Source: Pandoraea iniqua
Lineage (GTDB): Bacteria > Pseudomonadota > Gammaproteobacteria > Burkholderiales > Burkholderiaceae
Reading direction: 5' to 3'
Length of the DNA stretch: 64,000 bases
NCBI RefSeq assembly: GCF_902459685.1
Contig: NZ_CABPSF010000001.1
Location: forward strand, 1,116,001-1,180,000
In this document: positions 53,901 through 62,846 of the stretch, piece by piece
Layout of the letters: every line of letters starts with the position of its first letter
How positions within the stretch are numbered: the stretch's first letter is position 1
The notes under the pieces: generated by a model
What the model saw: only the letters and a program-made list of their open reading frames with translations
Databases searched by the model: none
What the model was told of the DNA's origin: nothing
Made by a program: the position numbers and the translations under genes

Positions 53901-54938
53901 ATGACTACCGAACTGACTATCACCCGTCCCGATGACTGGCACCTGCACGTGCGCGATGGCGCTGTGCTCAAGAGCGTGCTGCCCGACAGCGCCCGCCAGT
54001 TCGGCCGCGCGATCATCATGCCGAACCTCAAGCCGCCGGTCACCACCACCGAGCATGCTGCCGCCTACCGCGAGCGCATTCTGGCGGCACGCCCGGCCGG
54101 CAACACGTTCGAGCCGCTCATGACGTTGTATCTCACCGACAACACCCCGGGTGACGAGATCCGCCGCGCCAAGGCATCGGGCTTCGTGCACGGCGTGAAG
54201 CTCTACCCGGCAGGCGCCACGACCAATTCGGATGCCGGCGTGACCGATCTGGCCAAGTGCCGCGGCGCGCTCGAAGCCATGCAGGAAGTCGGCATGCCGC
54301 TGCTCGTGCACGGCGAAGTCACGAGTTCGGATATCGATATCTTCGATCGCGAAAAGGTCTTCATCGACCGCGTGATGAAGCCGCTGCGCCGTGATTTCCC
54401 GGCGCTCAAGGTAGTGTTCGAGCACATCACCACGAAGGATGCCGCCGAGTACGTCGCCGAGGCCGAAGGCCCCATCGGCGCGACGATCACCGCGCATCAC
54501 CTGCTGTACAACCGCAATGCGATCTTCACCGGCGGTATCCGCCCGCATTACTACTGCCTGCCGGTGCTCAAGCGCGAAATCCACCGTGAAGCGCTGGTCA
54601 AGGCCGCCACGTCGGGCAGCGCGCGCTTCTTCCTGGGCACGGATAGCGCCCCGCACGCCCGTGGCGCGAAGGAAATGGCCTGCGGCTGCGCCGGTTGCTA
54701 CACCGCGCTGCACGCCGTGGAGTTGTATGCGGAAGCGTTCGACAACGCCGGCGCGCTCGACAAGCTCGAAGGGTTTGCCAGCTTCCACGGCCCGGACTTC
54801 TACGAACTGCCGCGCAACGCCGACAAAATCACGCTGGTGCGCGAAGACTGGGAACTGCCGGCCGAGCTGCCGATGGGCGACGCGACCGTCGTGCCGCTGC
54901 GCGGTGGTGAGGTCATCGGCTGGAAGCTGAAGGGCTGA
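53901..54938 (+). CDS. pyrC: Dihydroorotase
   Basis: The 345-residue type II dihydroorotase closes carbamoyl-aspartate to dihydroorotate in pyrimidine synthesis. The metal site begins with [10 protein letters not shown] (His14, His16), the bridging carboxylated lysine is in [17 protein letters not shown], later His residues are in LLVHGE and VFEHITT, and the catalytic Asp is in LGTDSAPH. Length is normal for the E. coli-type enzyme. It is 15 nt before the DUF3025 gene. Confidence 0.96.
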   Translation: MTTELTITRPDDWHLHVRDGAVLKSVLPDSARQFGRAIIMPNLKPPVTTTEHAAAYRERILAARPAGNTFEPLMTLYLTDNTPGDEIRRAKASGFVHGVKLYPAGATTNSDAGVTDLAKCRGALEAMQEVGMPLLVHGEVTSSDIDIFDREKVFIDRVMKPLRRDFPALKVVFEHITTKDAAEYVAEAEGPIGATITAHHLLYNRNAIFTGGIRPHYYCLPVLKREIHREALVKAATSGSARFFLGTDSAPHARGAKEMACGCAGCYTALHAVELYAEAFDNAGALDKLEGFASFHGPDFYELPRNADKITLVREDWELPAELPMGDATVVPLRGGEVIGWKLKG

Positions 54939-55789
54939 GGCAGGGCGTTGTAGATGTTGTCTGCGTTGCCCGTGACGACCCAGCCGCGCCCGGCGGATGT
55001 CTTGCCGGATATCGACTGGCCGCAACCGTGGTTTGCGGCGGTGAGGGCGCACGGGCAGGGCGCGCTCGCCAGCGGCGACTGGCGAGCGGCGTTGTCTTCG
55101 CAGGCGAGGGCGGCCGCTCAGGTCAGCGGGCACGGCAAGCCGTTGTGCTTCGTCGCACAAGCGGATTTGCCGGAGGGGACGGCTTACGAAGCGTTCATCG
55201 CCGCGACCGGCGGGGTGCCGACCCGCCCCAATCTGCATGACTTCTTCAATGCGCTGATCTGGCTGGCCTACCCGCGCAGCAAGGCGGCGCTCAACGCCCG
55301 GCAAGCCGCCGCCATCGCGTCCGATGGCGTGCAGGCCACCCGTGGGGCAACCCGCGACGCGGCGACGTTGTTCGACGAGAACGCCGTCGTCTTTGCCTGT
55401 AGCGACCCGGCATTGGGTGCTGCGCTGCGCGGCTTCGACTGGCAGACCCTGTTCGTCACGCGCCGTGCGGCGTGGGGCCGTGCCTGCGAGGTGCAGCCGT
55501 TCGGGCACGCTTTGCTGGAGAAGCTGGTCGCGCCCTATAAGGCGATCACTGCGCATGCATGGATTGTCGACGTTCCCTCCGCCTACTTCGACTGGTCGTC
55601 CGGCGAGCGCCGCGCTTGGCTGGATGCGGGGCTGGCGCCGGTATTGGCGGACGCCACGCTGTCTCCCCGCGATTTCGCCCCGTTGCCTGTGCTGGGCATC
55701 CCGGGGTGGTGGCCGGCGAGCGAGGATCCGGCCTTCTACGGCGACGTAGCGGTGTTTCGTCCCGGGCGGCGCGGCCCAGCGTCTGTGCG

Positions 55790-55798
55790 TGATACACT
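55790..55798 (+). promoter_or_regulatory. rnpB promoter -10 (extended)
   Basis: TGATACACT has the extended -10 form TGn-TACACT and lies 9 nt before the predicted 5' end of RNase P RNA, inside the DUF3025 reading frame. No strong -35 was found, which fits an extended -10 promoter. Confidence 0.5.
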
Positions 55799-55807
55799 TC
55801 GGCCCGC

Positions 55808-56212
<405 letters not shown>

Positions 56213-56229
56213 GCAACGATACAAAAGCG

Positions 56230-56260
56230 AAAGGCTCCCGTGAGGGAGCCTTTTGTCTTT
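56230..56260. terminator. Terminator after rnpB
   Basis: A 10-bp stem (AAAGGCTCCC, loop GTGA, GGGAGCCTTT) is followed by a T-rich tail. It ends rnpB and may also serve the convergent OsmC gene. Confidence 0.9.
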
Positions 56261-56325
56261 CTGCGACGCGACGTTTAGCGCATGGCGCGCGCGACGCCAG
56301 TCGCTCACGCTCATGCCCCTGCGCC

Positions 56326-56748
56326 TCAGCCTTCGACGATTTCCACGCTGTGCGTGAGCTCGGCCGTCTTGGCGAGCATGATCGACGCCGAGCAGTACTT
56401 GTCGTGCGAGAGCGTCACTGCGCGCTCGACGGTAGCCGGGTTCAGGTTGCGGCCCGTCACGGTGAAGTGGAAGTGAATCTTCGTGAAGACCTTGGGGTCT
56501 TCGCTGGCGCGCTCGGCCTTGAGCGTGACGCTGCAATCCTTGACCTCTGCGCGGCTCTTCTTGAGGATCATCACCACGTCGTACGCGGTACAACCCCCGG
56601 TGCCGACCAGCAGCATCTCCATCGGGCGCGGCGCCAGATTACGGCCACCGCCTTCCGGCGCTCCATCCATCGCGACGATATGCCCACTGCCTGTTTCCGC
56701 GATGAAGGCCATGCCATCCTGGCCCATCCAGCTAACCTTGCATTCCAT
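56326..56748 (-). CDS. OsmC family protein (YhfA-like)
   Basis: The 140-residue protein has the OsmC/Ohr fold with both redox cysteines: one in LVGTGGCTAYDVVMILKK (about residue 53) and one in LSHDKYCSASIMLAK (about residue 118). It fits the YhfA-like subgroup rather than the organic hydroperoxide reductase Ohr; a thiol peroxidase activity is possible but not certain. It is convergent with rnpB and transcribed towards it. Confidence 0.88.
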   Translation of the reverse strand: MECKVSWMGQDGMAFIAETGSGHIVAMDGAPEGGGRNLAPRPMEMLLVGTGGCTAYDVVMILKKSRAEVKDCSVTLKAERASEDPKVFTKIHFHFTVTGRNLNPATVERAVTLSHDKYCSASIMLAKTAELTHSVEIVEG

Positions 56749-57054
56749 AATCTCGATACCCCGAATTCTCGTTCAAGCAAAAATTGTAGCGGCTTCCGCA
56801 ATAGTGCGTACGATGCCGTCCGACTCGCGTCCGGCAGCCTCCGGGCGGTCTGAGTTGTTGCGTCGCAATATTGGCGCTTTTTTGATCGGGTTTTCAGGGG
56901 GAAAAACCCTAAATTTAGGCAAAAGGCTCTAGCGAGCAGAGCGACCCGAACACGGATTTCATCGTAAGTTGTTGAATTTAAAAGGTGATATTGGTTTGTG
57001 TGCGATTTTTGAGAATTTCATAATGTGGTGTTGTATTTCGCACTATAAATTTTC
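56749..57054. other. AT-rich intergenic region upstream of the sRNA
   Basis: This gap between the OsmC gene and the sRNA promoter is strikingly low in GC for this genome. It contains the perfect palindrome CCTAAATTTAGG (56908-56919). On the minus strand TACAAT (56788-56783) may be the -10 of the OsmC gene. No credible coding frame was found; a 96-codon frame starting at 56969 lies across the sRNA and looks non-coding. Confidence 0.45.
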
Positions 57055-57083
57055 TTGCAACGCACCATCGCCTTTGCTAGACT
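57055..57083 (+). promoter_or_regulatory. Sigma-70 promoter of the candidate sRNA
   Basis: TTGCAA (57055-57060) and TAGACT (57078-57083) are separated by exactly 17 nt, a good sigma-70 promoter. It would start transcription near 57089-57091. Confidence 0.7.
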
Positions 57084-57088
57084 TCAGT

Positions 57089-57186
57089 CATTGGTTGTTG
57101 TGCTTCACAGCAATTCTGCAAGTGTCTCCTCCACCCTCCTCCTTTGGTGGATTTAACCCGGACCCAATGAGGTTCGGGTTTTTTTT
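57089..57186 (+). ncRNA. Candidate small RNA with anti-Shine-Dalgarno loop
   Basis: A roughly 100-nt RNA is predicted from a well-spaced promoter to a strong terminator in the gap before rplM. It includes a hairpin TCCACC (57130-57135), loop CTCCTCCTTT (57136-57145), GGTGGA (57146-57151), so a CUCCUCC anti-Shine-Dalgarno sequence is shown in a loop, and a second UCUCCUCC run just before. This design is known from trans-acting sRNAs of alphaproteobacteria (CcsR and cuckoo types) that block ribosome sites. There is no open frame with a start and ribosome site. Whether it is expressed is untested. Confidence 0.65.
57155..57186 (+). terminator. Terminator of the candidate sRNA
   Basis: AACCCGGACC (57155-57164), a 6-nt loop and GGTTCGGGTT (57171-57180) form a 10-bp stem with one G-U pair, followed by six more T. 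Confidence 0.9.
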
Positions 57187-57230
57187 GTGCCCCCGAAAAG
57201 TGCTGCGAAAAGGCGGTTTACCTAAGCGCG

Positions 57231-57260
57231 TTTACCGGGCGGTCGTTTTTTCTGTATAAT
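57231..57260 (+). promoter_or_regulatory. rplM-rpsI promoter
   Basis: TTTACC (57231-57236) and TATAAT (57255-57260) with an 18-nt spacer form a strong promoter. The leader to rplM is about 145 nt, long enough for regulation by ribosomal protein L13 as known in E. coli, though no specific structure was proven. Confidence 0.65.
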
Positions 57261-57413
57261 CAACGGCTTTTCCGGAAATGCCCACGGAAAAAGCATCAGG
57301 GAGAGCCTGCAAGCACAGGACTGCGCCATGTGACCCAAATCACAAGGACGCGGCCGGCAGACAAGCAGGAAGTTGGTGTCTATGGGGCAAGCAGTTTTTT
57401 AATTGGATCGATC

Positions 57414-57842
57414 ATGAAGACGTTTTCCGCTAAGCCGGCAGAGGTGACGCGCGAATGGTTTGTGATTGACGCGACGGACAAAGTCCTCGGCCGTGTCGCC
57501 AGCGAAGTGGCACGCCGTCTGCGCGGCAAGCACAAACCGGAATTCACGCCGCACGTTGACACGGGTGATTACATCATCATCGTCAATGCTGCCAAGCTGA
57601 AAGTTACGGGCGCAAAGCAAACTGATAAGAAGTACTACCGTCACACGGGTTACCCGGGCGGTATCTACGAAACCACGTTTGGCAAGATGCAAGAGCGTTT
57701 CCCGGGCCGTGCGCTCGAGAAAGCCGTGAAGGGCATGCTGCCGAAGGGTCCGCTGGGCTACGCGATGATCAAGAAGCTGAAGGTTTACGCCGACGGTAAC
57801 CATCCGCACGAAGCGCAGCAACCGAAGTCGCTCGAGATCTAA
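57414..57842 (+). CDS. rplM: 50S ribosomal protein L13
   Basis: The 142-residue protein is full-length L13: [58 protein letters not shown] and [12 protein letters not shown] are all family segments. The frame is open to 57330, but the ATG at 57414 gives the conserved N terminus. It is co-transcribed with rpsI, 9 nt downstream. Confidence 0.98.
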   Translation: MKTFSAKPAEVTREWFVIDATDKVLGRVASEVARRLRGKHKPEFTPHVDTGDYIIIVNAAKLKVTGAKQTDKKYYRHTGYPGGIYETTFGKMQERFPGRALEKAVKGMLPKGPLGYAMIKKLKVYADGNHPHEAQQPKSLEI

Positions 57843-57851
57843 GGGCCAGCC

Positions 57852-58247
57852 ATGTTCAAAAACGATTGGAATTACGGCACGGGCCGTCGCAAGAGCGCAG
57901 TGGCTCGTGTGTTCATCAAGGCTGGCAAGGGCGACATCGTCGTCAATGGCAAGCCGATCAAAGAGTACTTCGCTCGCGAAACGTCGCTGATGATCGTGCG
58001 TCAGCCGCTCGAACTGACCAACCACGCTGAAACGTTCGACATCAAAGTCAACGTGTCGGGCGGTGGTGAAACGGGTCAGGCCGGTGCGGTTCGTCACGGC
58101 ATCACGCGTGCACTGATCGACTACGACGCGACCCTCAAGCCGTCGCTGTCGACCGCTGGTTTCGTTACCCGCGATGCTCGTGAAGTCGAACGTAAGAAGG
58201 TTGGTCTGCACAAGGCCCGCCGTCGCAAACAGTTCTCGAAGCGTTAA
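57852..58247 (+). CDS. rpsI: 30S ribosomal protein S9
   Basis: The 131-residue protein is full-length S9, with [20 protein letters not shown] near the start, [19 protein letters not shown] in the middle and the basic C terminus [17 protein letters not shown] whose last residues contact P-site tRNA. It follows rplM by 9 nt and is closed by the terminator at 58293. Confidence 0.98.
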   Translation: MFKNDWNYGTGRRKSAVARVFIKAGKGDIVVNGKPIKEYFARETSLMIVRQPLELTNHAETFDIKVNVSGGGETGQAGAVRHGITRALIDYDATLKPSLSTAGFVTRDAREVERKKVGLHKARRRKQFSKR

Positions 58248-58292
58248 TCGCACGAGTGCTTGTTGGCATCTGCCGACTCGGCAGATCCGGAG

Positions 58293-58319
58293 AAAAGGCC
58301 GCCTCGCGCGGCCTTTTTT
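58293..58319 (+). terminator. Terminator after rpsI
   Basis: A 10-bp stem (AAAAGGCCGC, 5-nt loop, GCGGCCTTTT) with T tail. A second small hairpin (ATCTGCCG/CGGCAGAT) lies just upstream at 58268-58286. Confidence 0.92.
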
Positions 58320-58418
58320 CTTATGTTTTTGGTTTGTGATGTTTCGGGGGGCGGCGCCGTCTCACACGTGTCGTCGAAGCTTGATAGAATCCCGTTTCCA
58401 ATTTCGTTGGGGTAGGAC

Positions 58419-59462
58419 ATGGTCAAGGTAGGTATCGTAGGCGGCACCGGCTATACCGGTGTGGAGCTGCTCCGTTTGCTGGCGCAGCACCCGGAAGCAC
58501 AATTGACGGCGATTACCTCGCGCAAAGAAGCGGGTACGCTGGTCGCCGATATGTATCCGAACCTGCGTGGCCGCGTCGATCTGGCGTTTTGCACGCCCGA
58601 TGACGCCCGTCTGACCGATTGCGATGTGGTCTTTTTTGCGACCCCGCACGGTGTGGCGATGGCGCAGGCGCGAGAGTTGCTCGCTGCCGGCGTGCGCGTG
58701 ATCGACCTGGCCGCAGACTTCCGTCTCAAGGACACGGCCACGTTCGAGAAGTGGTACGGCATGCCGCATGCCTGCCCGGATATTCTCGAAGAAGCCGTTT
58801 ATGGCCTGCCCGAAATCAACCGCGAGCAGATCAAGCAGGCGCGCGTGATCGGCCTGCCGGGCTGCTACCCGACGTCGGTGCAACTCGGCTACGCGCCGTT
58901 GTTCGCCGGTGGCCGCAAGCTGGTCGATGCGAAGCACTTGATCGCCGACGCCAAGTCGGGCGCCAGCGGTGCCGGCCGTAAGGGCGAGACCTCGCTGATC
59001 CTGGCCGAGACGCTGGACAACTTCAAGGCGTATGGCGTGAAGGGCCATCGCCACCATCCGGAAATCAAGCAGGGTCTGGAAGCGATTGCAGGCTACGATG
59101 TGGGCCTGACGTTCGTGCCGCACCTGCTGCCGACGATTCGCGGCATTCATTCGACGCTGTACGCGACGATTCTGCCCGAAGCGCGCGACACCGATTTCCA
59201 GCAATTGTTTGAAACGTATTACGAGAACGAGCCGTTCGTCGACGTGCTGCCGGCAGGTTCGATGCCGGAAACGCGTTGGGTGCGTGCTTCGAACTACGTG
59301 CGCGTGGCGGTGCATCGCCCGGGCAATGAAGACACGCTGGTCATCCTCGTGGTCGAGGACAACCTGGTCAAGGGCGCGTCCGGTCAGGGCGTGCAATGTA
59401 TGAACCTGATGTTCGGCCTGCCGGAGAACATGGGTCTGACCCATATTCCCGTACTGCCGTAA
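58419..59462 (+). CDS. argC: N-acetyl-gamma-glutamyl-phosphate reductase
   Basis: The 347-residue enzyme reduces N-acetylglutamyl phosphate to the semialdehyde in arginine synthesis. Seen: NADP-binding [18 protein letters not shown], the catalytic Cys in [13 protein letters not shown], and [13 protein letters not shown] with the active-site His. Length fits type 1 ArgC. It is a separate unit after the rpsI terminator and is followed by erpA after about 100 nt. Confidence 0.96.
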   Translation: MVKVGIVGGTGYTGVELLRLLAQHPEAQLTAITSRKEAGTLVADMYPNLRGRVDLAFCTPDDARLTDCDVVFFATPHGVAMAQARELLAAGVRVIDLAADFRLKDTATFEKWYGMPHACPDILEEAVYGLPEINREQIKQARVIGLPGCYPTSVQLGYAPLFAGGRKLVDAKHLIADAKSGASGAGRKGETSLILAETLDNFKAYGVKGHRHHPEIKQGLEAIAGYDVGLTFVPHLLPTIRGIHSTLYATILPEARDTDFQQLFETYYENEPFVDVLPAGSMPETRWVRASNYVRVAVHRPGNEDTLVILVVEDNLVKGASGQGVQCMNLMFGLPENMGLTHIPVLP

Positions 59463-59559
59463 CGGTATTTTTTGTCCCTAAGCTCTTGATTTTTCTGCCG
59501 TCGGCACGATTTCGGAATAGGGAATAGAATGGTACCCAACCGAATTATGGAGATTTGCG

Positions 59560-59925
59560 ATGAACGCACCGCTTGAGGCCGCCGTCACGGAAATGCCCGC
59601 GTTTCTGGTCTTTACGGACAGCGCCGCGGACAAGGTCAAGCAACTGATCGACGAAGAAGGCAACCCGGAACTCAAACTGCGCGTTTTCGTGCAGGGTGGC
59701 GGTTGCTCCGGCTTTCAGTATGGTTTCACCTTCGACGAAGACGTGAACGAAGATGACACCGTGCTCGACAAGAACGGTGTTTCGCTGCTGATCGACTCGA
59801 TGAGCTACCAGTATCTGGTGGGCGCCGAGATCGACTACAAGGAAGACATCAACGGCGCACAGTTCGTGATCAAGAACCCGAACGCCTCCACGACTTGTGG
59901 TTGCGGCTCGTCGTTCTCGGTCTGA
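59560..59925 (+). CDS. erpA: Iron-sulfur cluster insertion protein ErpA
   Basis: The 121-residue A-type carrier has the three cluster cysteines: [13 protein letters not shown] and the C-terminal [12 protein letters not shown]. An N-terminal extension of about 12 residues precedes the conserved [13 protein letters not shown]. ErpA delivers Fe-S clusters to apoproteins; it is encoded next to argC and anmK as in other Burkholderiales. The start at 59560 follows TGGAG. Confidence 0.94.
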   Translation: MNAPLEAAVTEMPAFLVFTDSAADKVKQLIDEEGNPELKLRVFVQGGGCSGFQYGFTFDEDVNEDDTVLDKNGVSLLIDSMSYQYLVGAEIDYKEDINGAQFVIKNPNASTTCGCGSSFSV

Positions 59926-59956
59926 TCGACACGACGGCAGTACCGGAAGTACCAAG

Positions 59957-59983
59957 AGAAAGGGCCCGCAAGGGCCCTTTTCT
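59957..59983. terminator. Bidirectional terminator between erpA and anmK
   Basis: AAAGGGCCC, loop GCAA, GGGCCCTTT with flanking A/T residues forms a strong hairpin between the convergent genes. Confidence 0.88.
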
Positions 59984-60028
59984 CGTTAACGCGTCATCTC
60001 AACCGCCGGTATCGCCACGGAATCCCTG

Positions 60029-61186
60029 TCAGCGGGGGTAGATCGCCCCGAGAACGCGCGGGCCGGCAGCGCCAGTGACTGATGGCAGATTGCCCGGCAG
60101 GCGCGCCAGACACCGCTCAGCCAGCCACGCGAAGGCGAGCGCTTCGACCTGATTCGGCGGCACGCCGAGCGCATCCGTCGTCGTGACCGTCATTCCGGGC
60201 AGACGGGCGGCAATCGCCTGCATCAGCGCCCGATTGCGCGTGCCGCCACCGCACGCGTAGAAGCCCTTGCAGTCCGGTGCATAGCGAAGCACGTCGTCGG
60301 CCACGCATTGGGCCGTGAGCGCGACCAGCGTCGCCTGAACATCGACAGGCGCCACACCGGGGAAGGCCGCCAGATGGGCGTCCAGCCATGCGGCGTGGAA
60401 CAGATCGCGTCCGGTGCTCTTGGGGGGTGTTTGGGTGAAATAGGGCGCGCTCATCAACGCGGCGAGCAGGGCGTTGTCGACGCGTCCGCTGGCGCCCCAT
60501 GCGCCGCCATCGTCGTAGGCCTTGCCAATATGCCGCGCGGCCCAGCCGTCGAGCAGGGCATTGCCGGGGCCACAGTCGAAACCGGTCACCGGCTTGCCCA
60601 ATGCCGCAGCGGGGAGAATCGTCACGTTGCTGATGCCGCCGAGGTTGCAGACCACGCGCGTCTCGCCCGCGTCCGAAAACTTCGCCTGATGATAGGCGGG
60701 CACCAGTGGGGCCCCTTGGCCGCCGGCAGCGACGTCGCGGCTGCGGATATCCGCCACCACGTCGATGCCGGTCAGTTCTGCAATCAAGGCGGGGGCATTC
60801 AGTTGACGCGTGTAACCCACACCGTCGAATTCGCCGGGACGATGGCGAATGGTCTGCCCATGCGCGCCCACGGCGGTGATCGCCGACGCCGGTAACCCGG
60901 CGTTCTCGAGGAGCGTTTTCACGCAATCGGCGTAATGCCGCGCGAGTGCATTGGCGGCCAGCGCTTCCCGGTGCAACTCGTTCTCCGACGGCGCTTGCAG
61001 CACCATGAGCGTTTCGCGCAATTCCGCCGGGAAGGGGACGTATGCTTCGGCGAGCACTTGGCCTCCGGGAGACGCCACGAGTACGCCGTCGACACCATCG
61101 AGGCTGGTGCCGGACATAAGACCGATGAAGTGGGAAGTTGCAGCAGCGGCGGCCGAGTGGGCGCCTTGGGAAACGGTGTCGGTCAT
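60029..61186 (-). CDS. anmK: Anhydro-N-acetylmuramic acid kinase
   Basis: The 385-residue kinase phosphorylates and opens 1,6-anhydro-MurNAc in peptidoglycan recycling. Seen: phosphate-binding [57 protein letters not shown] and the late [12 protein letters not shown]. All are AnmK hallmarks. The start at 61186 is the ATG nearest the family N terminus; no strong ribosome site precedes it and the frame is open to 61231. It lies downstream of the M23 peptidase gene on the same strand, both dealing with cell-wall material. Confidence 0.94.
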   Translation of the reverse strand: MTDTVSQGAHSAAAAATSHFIGLMSGTSLDGVDGVLVASPGGQVLAEAYVPFPAELRETLMVLQAPSENELHREALAANALARHYADCVKTLLENAGLPASAITAVGAHGQTIRHRPGEFDGVGYTRQLNAPALIAELTGIDVVADIRSRDVAAGGQGAPLVPAYHQAKFSDAGETRVVCNLGGISNVTILPAAALGKPVTGFDCGPGNALLDGWAARHIGKAYDDGGAWGASGRVDNALLAALMSAPYFTQTPPKSTGRDLFHAAWLDAHLAAFPGVAPVDVQATLVALTAQCVADDVLRYAPDCKGFYACGGGTRNRALMQAIAARLPGMTVTTTDALGVPPNQVEALAFAWLAERCLARLPGNLPSVTGAAGPRVLGAIYPR

Positions 61187-61299
61187 GAGCAGAGCGCAGG
61201 CGTTCGAGGAGAGCCGGGAAACTTTTCGCACCGGCGGGCGACGCGCGCGAATCCTACATTTCGCACGTCATCGCCCGCCGGTGCGGCCTCCAGCATACC

Positions 61300-62670
61300 T
61301 TAATCGCGCTCGGCGACCTGCACGGTGCGCATCAGATCGATGCGCTTGAGAAGGTTGGCGGCATACATGTCGAACAGCTTCAGGCGCGGGCCCGAGAGCG
61401 GTGCGACGGCGGCCACATCGGTGGCAAACGGATTGCGCGGCACGTTCTTGTAGCGCAGTTCGTAATGCAGATGCGGACCCGTTGCCCAGCCGGTCTGGCC
61501 GACAAAGCCGATCACCTGACCCTGCGTGACGCGCGCGCCCGGTTTCAAGCCCGAGCTAAAGCCCGACAGGTGGGCGTAGCGCGTCTGATAGTCGCCGGCG
61601 TGGTTGATCTCGATCAGGTTGCCGTAGCCGTTCTGCTTGCCGACGAACTTCACCACGCCATCGCCCGCAGCGAACACTCGCGTGCCGACCGGAGCGGCAA
61701 GATCGACGCCTTCGTGCTTCTTCCATTGATGCTGGAACGGATGCTCGCGGCCGCCGAATGCCGACGAAATACGCGAGAACTCGACCGGCGTGCGCAGGAA
61801 AGCCTGCTTGAGGTTGCGTCCGTCGAAGCCGTAATACGCGCCGTCGCTATTGCCTTGCGGGTCGGCGTACCAGATGGCCTGATGCGTCTTGCCCTGATTG
61901 ATGAACTCGATGGCGAGAATTCGGCCGGTGCGCACGGTGCGGTCTTGCTGCTTGACCACTTCGTACACGAGCCGGAACCGGTCGCCGCGGCGCACGTCGC
62001 GCTGGAAGTTGATCACACCGGAGAAGATGTTGACCATCTGCGCGACCACGGCGTCGGGCACGCCCGCGTCGTCCATGGCCGTGAAGAAGTTGCCGGCGAT
62101 GGCACCCGAGCGCATGGACCACTCGGTGTCGTTCGCGAGCTGTTCCATGCGGGCGCGCAGCTTGCCGGCGTCATTGCGCTCGATCACGAGCTGCTGGGCG
62201 TTGGCCGTGCCGGACGAGATCAGGGTGGAGAGCGTAACGAGCTTGCCGTCGTCGTCGGTTTCGGCCTGAACGACCTGACCGGCGGGCACGCCGATGAGAC
62301 GCCGTGCGACGGCATTCTCTCGGATGAAGCGCTCGGCAGCAGGGTCCTGGATCGACAGCCGTGAAAGCATGTCGCCAAGCGTCTCGCCGCGCCGCAGCGC
62401 CACTTGATGGATGAAGGTCTGAGATTGCGCGTCGAGCTGCTGGATTTGTCGGGCCAGATCGGGGAAGGTGAGCGGCAGCGTGATGCTGGCACCATTGCGT
62501 GCCGAGTCCGGCACCATGGGGGCCACGCCGAATGCGGTCACCATTCCCAACGTCAGGGCCGAACCGACCGTCGCCACGATTTGCACCTTTCTTCGACGGT
62601 GCTTCGGCTGCGTGGGATCAATCAGGGTCAGCAGTTCACGCGCAAAAAAATCACGGAGTTTTGGCCACAT
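61300..62670 (-). CDS. M23 family metallopeptidase (MepM-like)
   Basis: The 456-residue protein is anchored by one N-terminal helix (about residues 29-50) and should face the periplasm. A LysM/OapA-like region (QVALRRGETLGDMLSRLSI, about residue 100) precedes the C-terminal LytM domain, whose zinc ligands are present: His319 and Asp323 in HEGVDLAAP and His402 in GPHLHYELRY. This arrangement is that of MepM-type DD-endopeptidases that cut peptidoglycan cross-links for growth. The gene is divergent from tyrS and upstream of anmK. Confidence 0.92.
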   Translation of the reverse strand: MWPKLRDFFARELLTLIDPTQPKHRRRKVQIVATVGSALTLGMVTAFGVAPMVPDSARNGASITLPLTFPDLARQIQQLDAQSQTFIHQVALRRGETLGDMLSRLSIQDPAAERFIRENAVARRLIGVPAGQVVQAETDDDGKLVTLSTLISSGTANAQQLVIERNDAGKLRARMEQLANDTEWSMRSGAIAGNFFTAMDDAGVPDAVVAQMVNIFSGVINFQRDVRRGDRFRLVYEVVKQQDRTVRTGRILAIEFINQGKTHQAIWYADPQGNSDGAYYGFDGRNLKQAFLRTPVEFSRISSAFGGREHPFQHQWKKHEGVDLAAPVGTRVFAAGDGVVKFVGKQNGYGNLIEINHAGDYQTRYAHLSGFSSGLKPGARVTQGQVIGFVGQTGWATGPHLHYELRYKNVPRNPFATDVAAVAPLSGPRLKLFDMYAANLLKRIDLMRTVQVAERD

Positions 62671-62846
62671 CACGTAAAATTCTGCGCAACTTACGAAAAA
62701 GCCCGGGCGGAGCGACACGCTTCGAATTGCCTTCCGGCAACCCGGCGGCGCCTTGGCCCGAGCCGAGAATTGAGCGGCGATTATAGCAGACGCGCCAACA
62801 TCTCTTGCGTTGGGGGAAATCCTAACGCAGTCTGGACAATGAAGTT

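Noticed and set aside
56969-57259. Open frame of 96 codons in the gap before rplM
   Set aside because: It lacks a ribosome site and spans the predicted sRNA promoter, hairpins and terminator; the amino-acid sequence is Cys/Phe-rich and not family-like.
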